Source: Tigriopus japonicus (Eukaryota > Arthropoda > Copepoda > Harpacticoida > Harpacticidae). Taken from it: a DNA stretch of 64,000 nt. A model generated the notes under the pieces. That model made no database searches. It worked only from the letters and a program-made list of their open reading frames with translations, and was not told where the DNA came from. Below, in pieces: positions 1 through 12,600 of the stretch. The position numbers and the translations under genes were made by a program. Every line of letters starts with the position of its first letter. Positions within the stretch are counted from its first letter, which is position 1. The DNA is taken from positions 2,552,612 through 2,616,611 of the forward strand of contig JAAGOF010000064.1 of the NCBI GenBank assembly GCA_010645155.1, read 5' to 3'.

Positions 1-1495
1 CTCAAATGGGTTGATATCTGTGGTTATTCCTGATGGGGGCTTAACAGAAAATGCTCGTTGAAAGCGGTGATGTGATCAGTTCAAATCGAAGATGGCAAGC
101 TCTGTTCTGAATCTGAAATCATCTAAGACCAATATTTGCGGAATTGACTCTGTTAAAGGTTACTAAAAATGGTAAAGAGAAGGGGCAGGGTCCCTAGGAA
201 GATTCATGCGAAAAGAAAATTTGGTCGATCTCTCAAGGGCTTTGATTAATGCAAGATGTCTGGCGGGAGTCATGGCCAGCTTTTCTGATTTTCTTATAAA
301 TCGGACCACTCGACATGGAATTACTTTTGCTTCAAGTTCTCAATAATATTAGCAATGTTATTTGTGAGTCTTACTTCAACAAGAAATGACATTGTTTATA
401 GGAAAGACCCTGTAAATCCCTGACTCTTAGGTTGTTCAATTTATTGAAGCTTACTTTAAAGTGTCGAGTCATTTTCACATCAAGACCCACCACACTAGTG
501 ACTGAATTTTCGGGGAGTTTTTATTTTTGAGTATTTATCTCCAAGGTGTTATTAATCCATGGGCTTTTTCTTAAAAAAGGCCACAAACATCTCTGAGGTC
601 AGTCCAAAGTACTATTGTGGAATTGACGAATGTCAGATTGAGAAGAGGATCTTTTACAAACACTTCAGGGGAAAGCATTGAGATGTTTTCTTCAAAAGTC
701 GTCCATGGATCTCGTGGTCCTTGGTATTTCCTCGAATAGAACTCGAGGCAATATGCCCGAGTTCCTTGGTTCAAGATTACTTAGGAAGTTTTGATCGTAA
801 AACTTAAGTTTTATTGAGTTGGAACTTGGAATGCTCATCATGTCTTGCCTTTCCTCAGATCTCGGGGCAAACCGAGATAATGGCTTAAGCTGAACTCGGT
901 CCACATCGAGTTTGCCACAAGCATTCGAAACACACAACCAATGTCGTCGTGCCATTTACGAGGCCTTTCAGAAGTTTGAAAAAGCCATTGATCAATCCGT
1001 ATTGTGACTTACTCGCAAAAGCGTCTTTCTTTCTTTCTATTTGGCAGTCTGAAGAGGATAGCCAAACACTTCCCAAAGCGTCTCTAATCAACTCTGCCAC
1101 CACAGAACACACACATCAAGTGCCCCGATTAAGAGTGCGGACTTACGTGAGCTTTTTGTAAATGGCTGGAATTGATTGTTAGGTGTGAAAAGGACTTGAA
1201 AACAGAATTGATGGCAACGCATGGGGTTGAACTTCCTAACTCACTTGGAACACAGAGATCCCAGAATGTATTGGAGGACCATCCAGCACTGCTTAGCAAA
1301 CTTTCTGCAACCCGCTCTACAAGCATTGCATTAATTGCAAGGCTTTCGCAAAAGGCAAGATAAAGTCCAACAAATCTAAAAAGAGGGACGGGCAAAGCTT
1401 CTTTCTTGCGCTAGTCTTGTAACTACGATCTACAAACTGGGTAATCCTAGTTTGCAATGGATAGGCATGCAACAGGTACGTTTCTCTTCAACGCT
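1..1495. other. 5' non-coding stretch, presumably CLEC16A intron
   Basis: No recognisable coding exon, RNA gene or element. Short open frames on both strands have no family likeness. Because CLEC16A must begin upstream, this is most likely intron. Confidence 0.5.
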
Positions 1496-2632
1496 CCACG
1501 GTGTTCCGAATGGCTTTTTAGGTTTGAATCAAAATACCCAAAGACATCATGACATTTTTTGGACCCAAAATTTAGTGGGGAACAACTTTAGTTTTATTAT
1601 ATTATGTAAGTTTAGGTCAGGGGAAAAAGTTATAGACCTAAAAACCTATTAATTACAACATTTTTTAGTAAACTATTTGACCCATATTTAGAGACCATTT
1701 AGTTACCCCATGAATTCAAATTGAATAAAAATTCATTCAGCAACAGCTGAGTTATTTGACTTTGAATGGTCCATTTTTGACCCCAAAAAGCCGAAAAACG
1801 CTACAGTTATATGAAAAAACAAATTTCCAAAGATTTCATACAACTATTTAATATCGCAAAAATGAATGAAATTTTTCGAGTTTTGGAGATTATGTCAAAA
1901 TAGCTCAAAAATATAAAAGATATCACTGAAAAGGCACTTAAAATACATTTTGCGATAAAAAGATCTTTTGCAGTATGAAAGTAGCTCAAAGTTGGGTAAT
2001 ATTTAGAAGTTTTGAAAAAATCGGTTAATGTTTCAAATTTCGGTTTTAGTTCATTTTGAACATGGTCCTTCTAGAAATCGTAAATTTGAATATGAATCTG
2101 TTAGAAATATTTATTTGTAATTTTGGTAGAACACACATCATGGCGTACTCTAAATAGTTATGAAATATGCTTCCCAAAAATCTTGTTGAAGTGCATTTTA
2201 AGTGATATTTTATATTATTCTGGACTATTTTGACATAATCTCCAAAACTCGAAAAATTTCATTTATTTTTGCGATATTGAAAAGCTATATGAAATCTTTG
2301 GGAATTTGTTTTTTCATATAACTGTAGCGTTTTTCGGCTTTTTGGGGTCAAAAATGGACCATTCAAAGTCAAATAACTCAGCTGTTGCTGAATGAATTTT
2401 TATTCAATTTGAATTCATGGGGTAACTAAATGGTCTTTAAATATGGGTCAAATAGTTTATTAAAAAATGTTATAATTAGTAGGTTTTTAGGTATATAACT
2501 TTTTCCCCTGACCTAAACTTACATAATACAATAAAACTAAAGTTGTTCCCCATGATATTTTGGGTTCAAAAAATGCCATGATGTCTTTGGGTATTTTGAT
2601 TCAAACCTAAAAAGCCATTCGGCACACCGTGG
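1496..2632. mobile_element. 1.14-kb fold-back element
   Basis: Two long inverted arms, about 1496-1950 and 2190-2632, are close reverse complements of each other, from CCACGGTGTTCCGAATGGC on the left to GCCATTCGGCACACCGTGG on the right. The roughly 240-bp centre is unpaired. No coding capacity. GCTC flanks both ends if the element is taken as CACGG...CCGTG, a possible 4-bp target duplication. Behaves like a fold-back or MITE-type DNA element; superfamily not assigned. Confidence 0.8.
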
Positions 2633-3493
2633 CTCTTCAATGAGTTGATCCTTGAAACGTAAGTAAGGCTTAAACACACACAGCCTTGGCTCCGAAAGAA
2701 GTCAGCTGATGCCTTTTTATTCAAGATGCGGCTTAGTCAAGGATTTAGATTGTAGAGTTCTATAACCGTTAAAGAAAAGGCGATTCAACCAAAAGCTAGG
2801 TCCAAGTATTAATGAAATAAAGGTCAGAGAGGGAAACACGCACGTGATTGTGTTTGTTCGAAAAATGAGTATTAGTTGGAGCTCAATCGAATCGTAAATC
2901 AGTTACATATGAACAAGGCATTATCGCCATCGGGGCCGTTTTGGCCTTCACGCACGACTTTTCTTGCTTGAAAACTTTTTATCGCGAAATTCCATATTGC
3001 TGCCCTCATCGTCCTCAGTGTTTCACTTTTTAGTCTGACCTCACCGTTCGTATTGTCAATTTTGGAGTACACGCACGGTTTCAGCTTGATGGACCTTTAT
3101 TTGCCATGTGTGACCAACCAAGGGATTTATGTCACTCATTGCAGTACTTTTTTCCCTCCTCGCCATTATTAAACCATCTCGCGTGTCCTTTACGGTACTA
3201 TAGTAATAGGTGGCAGCCTTGCTTTGGTGTATGTTCAGTTTTGGGCTTTGAGCCCGGTGTCTTTAGCTGAAAGAGGAAGGAAGAGGCACACCTTTGGTGA
3301 TGTGGCCTTTATTTCCTCTCTCTCTCTCCAATCTCGGCCTTTACAACGGGGCTTTTGTAGATGTCAGTGCTGGGTGTGTACACCGGGGTTAGCTTTGGAG
3401 AGGGATTTAAAAAGCGATAAAGTGACGCATATGGCTTGAGTTGGAGGTATTTCAGAGCTTGTGTGGTAAACCGGCTGTCTTTTTATGTTTCAG

Positions 3494-3627
3494 CTTCTTT
3501 TTGGAGAGGAACATGTTGTCTTTCTTCTTGAAGATAATGAACCAAAAATGCGGAAGCTACGTGTGCGTTCAACTCCTTCAGACTTTGAACATCTTGTTTG
3601 AAAACATCCGCAACGAGACATCTATTT
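3494..3627 (+). CDS. CLEC16A: CLEC16A window exon 1 (FPL domain)
   Basis: Follows a tttatgtttcag acceptor and ends at GTAAGT. It encodes [17 protein letters not shown], then [17 protein letters not shown], the most recognisable block of the FPL domain. The first base completes a codon begun in an exon that is not in the window, and the last base starts the Tyr codon finished by the next exon. No upstream coding exon was found in bases 1-3493. Confidence 0.93.
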
Positions 3628-6600
3628 GTAAGTATTTTAGCATAGTTATTGCCATTGGTAAATCTGTGTGTATTCTTCACTTCTAGTACCATTTTTAGTC
3701 AACTGTAATTGTATTAAACGCATATTAATAAAACTAAAAGGAGAGGAGCATATGCAGTTATACGTAGAGTTAATAAATCATGAATTGTTCGTGTCATTAA
3801 ATTTGAGTTCTTGTTTGAGCTCGACAAGAGTGTGAAATATAGATATAGTTATACCATACTATGGTTATACCTCCGGTCGGAAACCGCAGCTTTTGTAGCG
3901 AAATTTGATCGAGCATGGTTATTTCTACTCCGTCTCGTTTGCTTCTTTTGTGCTTTTAGATATGCTTCTACTATACTTCCAAACTCCGTCAACAACTGAC
4001 CTATTAACTAATTAACAGAATCTAAATAAATATTGGTCAGTGTTTTTCAACTTTAAAACTGTTCCTTTGGAATTTAAAAACGACTTCTCCAGCTTAAAAA
4101 ACGTGTCGATGCTAATCCCAACAATGTTGCAACAACGTACAACGTACGTTGGCTGAACTGATTGATCTCCCTTTTCCTCTTCCAATCTTGGAACTCTCTC
4201 TTGTCTGGATATGATCTTCTCGAAACCTTAATTAGGTAATCTAATATTCCTGGTCTTGACAATGGATCGCATTCATTGTGGGCCCTCGTTATGATATGCT
4301 CTGATAGCCCATCTAATAAATGAGGTCTTTTCAAGAATTGCTGAAACGCAAGAATTATCTCAGATTTGGTGGCATGCCTTCCAATGTGAAAGAGATGTTC
4401 GATCACGAACATTTTAGAATACAGTTCTCATTACCACATGAAAAAGAGCGAGATTTCATCCTTCTTGTAAAGAATTAATCCGACCTCGAGCCCAATTGTC
4501 CTTTCTGAGAGAAAGAACGATGACCTCAGGTCCATTGCTAGAAACGTCCAGTTACGTGGAAACCTACAATCTCAGTTCTAGCAAGGCTGCTGACCACCCT
4601 TGGAATTGTAGAACACAGCCTTTGCTCATCGTGTATGCGAAAGCCATGCAAGACCTATTGGACCCGTACAAAACGGACTTGGAATTTGAGTTCTTGAATT
4701 GTCCACCTGATCCGACATTTTCTGTAGTGTCCAGAAAATAGAAGCTTTTACTTTTGAAAAAAAAACGATGAGAAAGATCGGATCGAAAGGAGATATAGCA
4801 ACCGAAAAGAATCGGATGTTAGAAAGAAAAACCTTAGTTGAAAATGGATTGTACATTTGTTCTTACCCTTCATCATTTAAAATATTTAACAATTTTCAAG
4901 CCAAGGCTGTACGGAAATTTCATTGCTTCAAACGAATTCATCTTTCCATTCATTGTTTTATACATCAGTATGTATGCAAGTTACATTTTGCAACTTTTTC
5001 TGAGCCCTAAATTTATCTATTTAAAGGGAACAAGAAAAAACACCCAGCTACTGACTAATTAGATCATCAGACAAATACTCAAATTTAAGAAGTTCAACGA
5101 AATTGCAGTTCGAAATTATTTGGTTATTCTCGTTTATAATTTTCAAAATCGATGATTTGAAACGAAGGCTAATTGCCAAAAACAACCAAATCCCAGTATC
5201 TACTACTTTGATTTCTACAAACATTGCACGTTTTTCGACAGAGTCTTCTTCCCGAAATGAGAACCCCTCTCTCCTCACAAGCAGCTATCTTGAATGAACA
5301 ATGACAGTTTTCTTCCGGGTTTCATTTTTTAAAGCGATGCATTATTTGTTTATCTGAACACCGTCCAAAGCAAAAGCATCCCATGCACGGTTTACTTTCT
5401 TCTTGTCACCAATAGTTGATGTGGTTTCTTTTTCTTTGTACTGCCCTTTACACAATTCGAAATTGAAAAAAATCTCAATAAAATGTCTTTTCGCATTTCT
5501 GATCCACTTTTGACTAGCCTTTACTTCAACTCACCTAAGCCACTGTCTTTGCCTGTCCATGTCAAGATCGAGAGGGACGCTCAAGAGCTCTGAATTATTC
5601 ATAAATCTCGTCCTTAGTTCTTGAAGTCTTAAGTTACAAACCCAGACTAAGGATGACAAAGAGGACCCAACTGACAGATTTCGAGAGGATTTCGCCCATT
5701 GGAACATTTGTTCCAGAATGTCCGAGACATCTTCAACATGGCGCCAAATTACTTGTCAATGACCCTTGGCTCTGTTACCGAAACATGTCCAGAAGTCGAA
5801 CCATTGGCATCGCACAAAGTCTTTGGATCCCAAGAAGGGAATAACTTCGCCACGAATGGAGTTAAAAGCCTTTTCTCAATCTCATTCAAATTAGGAACAG
5901 CCTCGAAGGCTTAGGCAACTGTCTTCATGCCCTAAAGTTTTAGAATGGGCAAGAGCGAGATGCGCTCATATTTTGGGAAGTGAACCATGATTAATGTGTT
6001 CGGAGCGGAGCGTTGCAAAAAAATCTGTGCTTTCATATGCATAGCGTAACGCAACTGGCTTAATCTTTCTAAAAGTCAATCTTTCTTCTTTTAAAACAAA
6101 ACAGTTTATTAGCTAGCTAGAGGATGGCCTTGAAAAATGAGTTCTAGATAATGTTTCCATGGAACTTGTGAACATGATTAAGTATATTTATTTTCCAGCC
6201 TTGTTTCGGTTTATTATGATGACGTCATCAATGGACAAGAATCAATGACGTCACTCGTTGGTTGACCATACTTTTCTTGTTTTTTTCCAGATTACCTCCT
6301 CTCTAATAACCACGTAAATGCCATCATTGTGCATAAGTTTGACTTCTCGGATGAAGAAGTGATGGCTTACTACATTTCGTTCCTGAAAACCTTATCCTTC
6401 AGGTTGAACAAGCACACAATTCACTTTTTCTACAACGAGGTGAGTTATTCGTGAGAAAATGCACAACCTTCCTTAGCTTTCGGAGCATGTACTCGCTCTT
6501 GGTAGAATCAATTGACATTTGCCAATGTCCAAGGCTCTAAGGACATCAAAAAAGGTTAATTTGGGCTTAGATTGAAGTGTTGTACGTATCTACGACCAAT

Positions 6601-9600
6601 GAACTTTCAAGTTGTCGTTGGGGCCTCTGTTATTCTTTTCCTGTGACTTCTTTCGCTGAGAGAATTCTTCGGAAATGAAATTGAGAAAGAATCGTGAAGA
6701 TCAATAGAAAGCAAACTGCATGGTCAAGAAAGAAGGCCTTTAATCCCAAAGGCAATCACACAAGAGTTCGACACAGTCGGCTTGTTTGTCTGTGTGCCAA
6801 TGTTCCATCTTGATTTCGCTTTTTCTGTTCCATCTTTAAAACGTTCGCGACTCTCTTTGAGGTAGAGAATTTGGGCGACAAAACTTGGCTTCCGAAAGTT
6901 TCTCCAACTTTCAAGGTGATCACTTATGCTCTCATCGTGGTACATCTTCCCCCAAATGGCTACTGCGTGTTGGGCCTTTTTTCCTGTCTCCATATTTAAG
7001 TGGAACATATTTCCTCCTGCTAAATCCTCTTGTCTACCCTAAGTCAATTAAGTAGCGTTAATTAATGCTCGACCTGTCGACCACCATCCTTCCTTGGGTT
7101 TATCAAAAGCTAACCATGACCGACGTAAATACGAACGGGTTGTGTTTCATGGGCCAGCACAACGAATAAGAAAGAACTTGCGTCGTTCTTCATCCGGGAT
7201 TATGGCTTTACTTTCGCCACTGTTTACCAAAGAGAAAACTTGGTGCATGCGCGGAATAACCATTTGTCGAAGATCTTGCTTAGCTTCATGTCATGCTTTT
7301 AGAGGGACTTCCGTCCCAGGGAGAAACCAATGCTCTGTCTTTACATCCATTTGGTTAGTCAGCTGAAAAGCGCGTTGCTTGACGGCAATCCTATTTAGAA
7401 TGCTGTTCATATTCCGAGACAACCGAGGCTTTCAGGACTTATTAGTGAACTTGAGGAAGCTTAGTAGACATGGAATGGGATTCGATAGAAGAACCCTGTT
7501 TATAACCCTTTACAGTGATGGAGACAGATTATCTTTGTGGTGATTACATGGGGATTATGAAGGCTGGAACCAGGGTTGGTCAGGAGATTTTTTCCGGGAT
7601 TCTGGGACGGGATATTCTCCCACTGAAAACGGGATAAATGGGATTTAAAAAGAAATTAAAAATGAGTTTGTTACGGTATCGCAGGACAAGATTTTCTAAT
7701 GGAAAACGGGATTTTCTGAAACATACGCAATTTATAAGGTTTCAAGAATTTAAGAATGGCAAAAATAAATTAAATGTCTGTCAAGAATATAGTAAATTTA
7801 CCCAAGCATTTGTTCGCAATCATTAGACCTATGGCTGGGCAGCTTACGAAAGGCAAGGGTTTATGTTATCTGCTTTCGAAAAAGTCGTTTCATCTAAAGA
7901 CTGTAGTTTCATCAAGCTCGTCTTGACTATGATTGAGAGGAGGTCAAGTTCGATCGCATTTATCTGCGGTCAGCCAGCTGAAATCGAAATAAAACAAATG
8001 AAAAAATTATATTTACGCCCTAATTTAGAAAAATCTGAAATCTCGGAAATTCCCGGTTCACCCCCTCCTCGGGATCCCAGGGACGGGATTTTCTTCGGGA
8101 TTAACCAACACTGGCTGGAACGGGCCCATTCTCACTTTTGTGAACCGAAATTACATGACGGTACTGACGATAGCATCTTTTACACCGCGTACGACAGAAA
8201 CATAACAAGAATATTGAGATGTCTTTTCTACGCATTTTGCATTGTTGAAGCATGAATTTCCTCCCTATCCGCCCCAATAAGTGACCTTAAAATTTTGTCC
8301 GACAGTGATTCTCGCCCCGTTAAATAATGGCACAATCTTTGTTCTGAAAGAGGACTGAAAAGATTTTGGCCCTGTACCACTTGTGAAAGACCCCAAGCAA
8401 GAATAATCACTCTGTAGTAAGGCTTTTGCATGAGAAACTCGTTTCTCTCTTCCGGGATGTCAGAGAGGCTCTTTGTCTTTCATTGAAACCTTTCAGCCTT
8501 TTTCTTGGCCTCGCCTCAATGGGCGAGTTGTGATGACCATTTGGCATTAGCTTTTTTCTGTCGTCAAAGACGAGTCCCAAGGTCAAGCACAAAGGCTTTA
8601 GAAAGGCCTCATGCAGTGCATGTGATTGGCATTTGAACCCTAATGAGGAAAACATTGCCCTTCATGTATTCAGGGTTCCTTCCAATCATCACAAAATGAA
8701 ACTCGTTCCAACTGTCGATAATAGTGTAACATACTTAAAAAATACGCTTTGAGAACCAATTCCTTGAGGAAGATTTTCAAATTTTGTTCAGAATACAGAC
8801 CTTAAGACCGATGCCGATTTATTGCCCCTGCATCTTGAAGGCTGTGAATTGGAAGTTTTAGGAGCTCGTGGCCAATGAACCGTGCGGGGGGTCAAATAAA
8901 ATAAATCAGACTGGAACCGATTGGTGCAGATTTATGAGTGCATTATTCTGGAACCAGAGCACTCCCAAGTGTACGTAGAATGAGATCCTAACTATAACAC
9001 GATCAAATTGTTAACGGTGTAATTCCCGTAGTCCAAATCAAGCAAACATAGTGGAACGAACATTAAGTGATATGTGGTTTGCGTCCATATCCGGTGCGTT
9101 GTGCATTAAGCGGCAAATGCTTGATGGATTTCATTGTACGCATCCAGAAATATGTGTGGTATTTTGGGGAGATCGACTACTCGTTTCCACTAATAGATTC
9201 TTCAGCAGAGTCAATGTCAAGTACAAACCAAATATGCATGACATTATCTTTATGCCAGAATTGAAAAAAATGACATCCACACGAAGTTGTTATTACCCTC
9301 AGTATGAATAAAACCTTGCTTGGTTAGGTCTACGGAATTTTGATGTCCCTATTGTAAAATGTGCCTATTCTTTTCTTCTGATAGCACACCAACGATTTCC
9401 CCCTCTACACGGAAGCCATCAAGTTCTTCAACCATAGCGAGAGCATGGTCCGCATCGCGGTTCGAACCCTGACCCTCAACGTATACAGAACGGAAGAGGA
9501 GTCCATGTTGAAGTTCGTCATTGACAAGACGGCTGTGCCATATTTCTCCAACTTGGTCTGGTTCATCGGGAATCATATCTTGGACATGGATGCTTGTGTA

Positions 9601-12600
9601 CGCGACGACACCGAGTAAGTGATGTCTGTGAAAGGTGACTAAGCAATTGGGTCTGGATCTTGGAACCACCACGTTCAATGAAGAGTTTGGAAACTTTGCA
9701 AAAAGTCGAGCCGCCATAATTAGCATTTTCTGAAGCGACATTTGCATTCGAAAATTAGCTTTCAGACAGGGTATCGCAAAATTTGCGTTGAAATAATGCT
9801 AATGATATTTGATATGAGATGTTTCTAATTTGGTGACTCAGAGGAGGCGTGATTTCAATTTTTACTATTTTTGATGTTTTTTGCTTGATGAGTCACCCAG
9901 TGAAACGCCGGGCATTTCGAAGGCCAGAAAGCGGTTCAAGTTTTTGGGGCCTTTTTGCTGCATATTACGTCTTCCTTGTTAGTGAGTAGTTTCGCGAGTT
10001 GAGGTCAGACATGACATCATCATACCTTTAACCTTGTCATTGTAAAGAAACGTTTTCAATGTCATGTTCAAACCTTGAAGCATAAAGAGCCCTTGGATAG
10101 TTCGTGAAGAATGAAAACGAATGCATTTAAGGTAGATTTAGCAAATCCGATCAATTGTACATTTATTTTAAGATCATGAGACAGAGAAGGTAACTACCAA
10201 GGTTCAAAGCCAAAAGAGAAAAATGACAATTAAACTTGGGATCAAGGCAGAACCTTTTTCGATCTTCAATCGAAGAAGATCAAAAAGGCTGATTTGAAAC
10301 GAAAGTATTTTTTTTTCTTCAAAAATTAGAGCTGTCTTCTACATAACTAAGATCAAGTCACCGTGTTCTGAGTTTTGTCAGTATTTTCTCTTTCAAATAC
10401 ATTTGGTGTATTATTGTATGCTAGTGAAGAATAGACTATTCCTCTGTGTAAACTATACGCATTTTCTTGTTTTGATCATATTTACCAATGAACACGAAAA
10501 CCCAACCTTGAACTTGTGGCTTGAAACAATATTTGATTGCACCAAACAAGCAAAAGACAAAAGTGTAACGCAGGACTGTAGCTTGGAACAGAATAATTTC
10601 TTGTTTACAAATGTATGCCTTTATCATTGAGAAGCTGATTACATCACAAGCAGGACTTCAGTACTGTGGAGTACATCATAAAAAATTGACACACTGAGTT
10701 CTTGAGTGAGGCATAAAGAAAGATACAGTGACAAGGTGATGCGTTGCAGTCGAAACAATCAACATGCAGGAACTCGTATGTAATATTAAGTTATTCGTTG
10801 ATCAGCTTTTTAAGATTAAGTAAGTGTTAATGGACTCAATTAGAAAAAAGTTTCTTTTTTGCGTTTGTAAAGATCAAGGCCAGTGTTTATATTCGTGTCA
10901 TGTTCGACCTTTTTCAAAATCAAGTTGCCATTTTTCTGAGTCAGGTTTTGATTGTTATCAATTTTCGCAATCTATGCTCGCCTGCCTTACAGTCTGTGAA
11001 TTTACTTATTTTTGCAAAATTGCAATTTTCTTTGTTCAGCATTACTAGTTTCTGAGCTGATGAGGCAAGATCATTGCCAAAGGAAACCAGGGTTTCCAAT
11101 CTCATTGTTTGGATAGCCCCACGGTCTCGGAATGTTTGGAACCACTGAACCATAAGACTGATAAATCTATCCTTTACACCAACCCAACCATTGTAGATAG
11201 TCAACAACAAAAAGAAACCACCCAACTAGCAACATATAATTTTGAAGAACCGCTTTAAAGGCCACAAAGCCAACGCAATCTGAAGCTTAAACACTAAAAG
11301 TGTGCAGTACACCCAACCTGTCTTCCAAAGAAATATATAGGTTAGATCTTCATCATGGACAAGATGGCTGAAAACCAGCCGAAATATCCTCCCTAGACTC
11401 TTTCTTCTCAAGTCAAGGTCGTTTTCAACGGTGTTGGTTGGTGTTCTGGATTTAGGAGAAAAAAAGGCCGTCTCTTTTCAAACGGTCTTGTGCGTTCGTG
11501 TCGCTGTCTTGTAACTTGTTAGACTGTTCATCAATGTCTATGTTGGCCATTCACCTACCTACTTGCCCTTGTTCATCCCAACATTGTCCGACATTGATGC
11601 TCAAGGGACGTTTTTGTTGCCCGTCCTTATCAATGACACCTTGACATCATCAATCTTGTTCTCACTTCCATGTGTTATTGGTGGCTTTTTTAAGTACCGA
11701 GTTCTACATTACCATCTAGTGGTATTCTTCAAAGGCCACGAGAATCAACGCAGATGGTGGTAGAGGCCTTGCCTGAATAAAGGTGCATTTTTGGGTGGGC
11801 CAAAGTTGTAACTAACTTGCCAAAACTTCTTTGGGTCTTTGACACAAATTGCTAGTTTCTGGGCTAAAAGTCACTTTTTGCGCGAGTTTCATATTTTTTT
11901 CATCAAGCGATTACGGCCATAAAGCAAAAGAAGGAAGTAAGTATATGCGTGGGTTTGCAGTTATATATCCAGACAGAACTATTGCAAGAAACGTGATTAC
12001 TCCTAAGACTATGTACCACTAGAAGAGAGACACAACTTTTAGTTACGGCTTGTTGGGGAATCGATTGAGGAGTTGCCAAAATTTACCAAATTAGTCTGAA
12101 GATGTACTTTATGAGTTGCACATACAAGTGATTTAAGACATCTGTTACGAGTGGAGATGATCACTCGTATGTCTTAGGATCCTTGGAAACAAACTTCTGG
12201 GGTTGATGACGCTTTTTGCTTTGCCCCAAGCAAACTTGTGGCAACCTGATTTTTCGACGCGACAAGCATTCTTCAAAGCTAAATAAATAAAAAGGCTGCT
12301 AACTTGGTAATGGCCTTTCGACTGTCAGGCTATAGAGGGCCCAGAGGGTCTGGTCTGAGGCATGTTCAGTTTGAAAATTCTTTAACCTCAGGCATGAATG
12401 CATTGGCCTTTGATTCATCGAATTGCACGCAAGGTTGAAGTACATTCTAGCGTGTCTTATAGTACATTATGAAAATTTTACTCGACTCCCCAGCTTCAAC
12501 CACATTTTTATCTTTTTCTAAAGTCATCTTAATCAATTTACGACAAAAAAAATACTGCCCTAACGCCTTAGTTGAAGGCCGTCACCCAATTTTTGACGTT

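Noticed and set aside
4074..4412. 112-codon minus-strand open frame in a CLEC16A intron
   Set aside because: No family signature or regulatory context was seen; it may be chance. Conservation in a related species would change this.
9349..9747. 132-codon open frame on the minus strand
   Set aside because: It is antisense to CLEC16A exon 3, whose plus-strand reading is clearly the conserved one.
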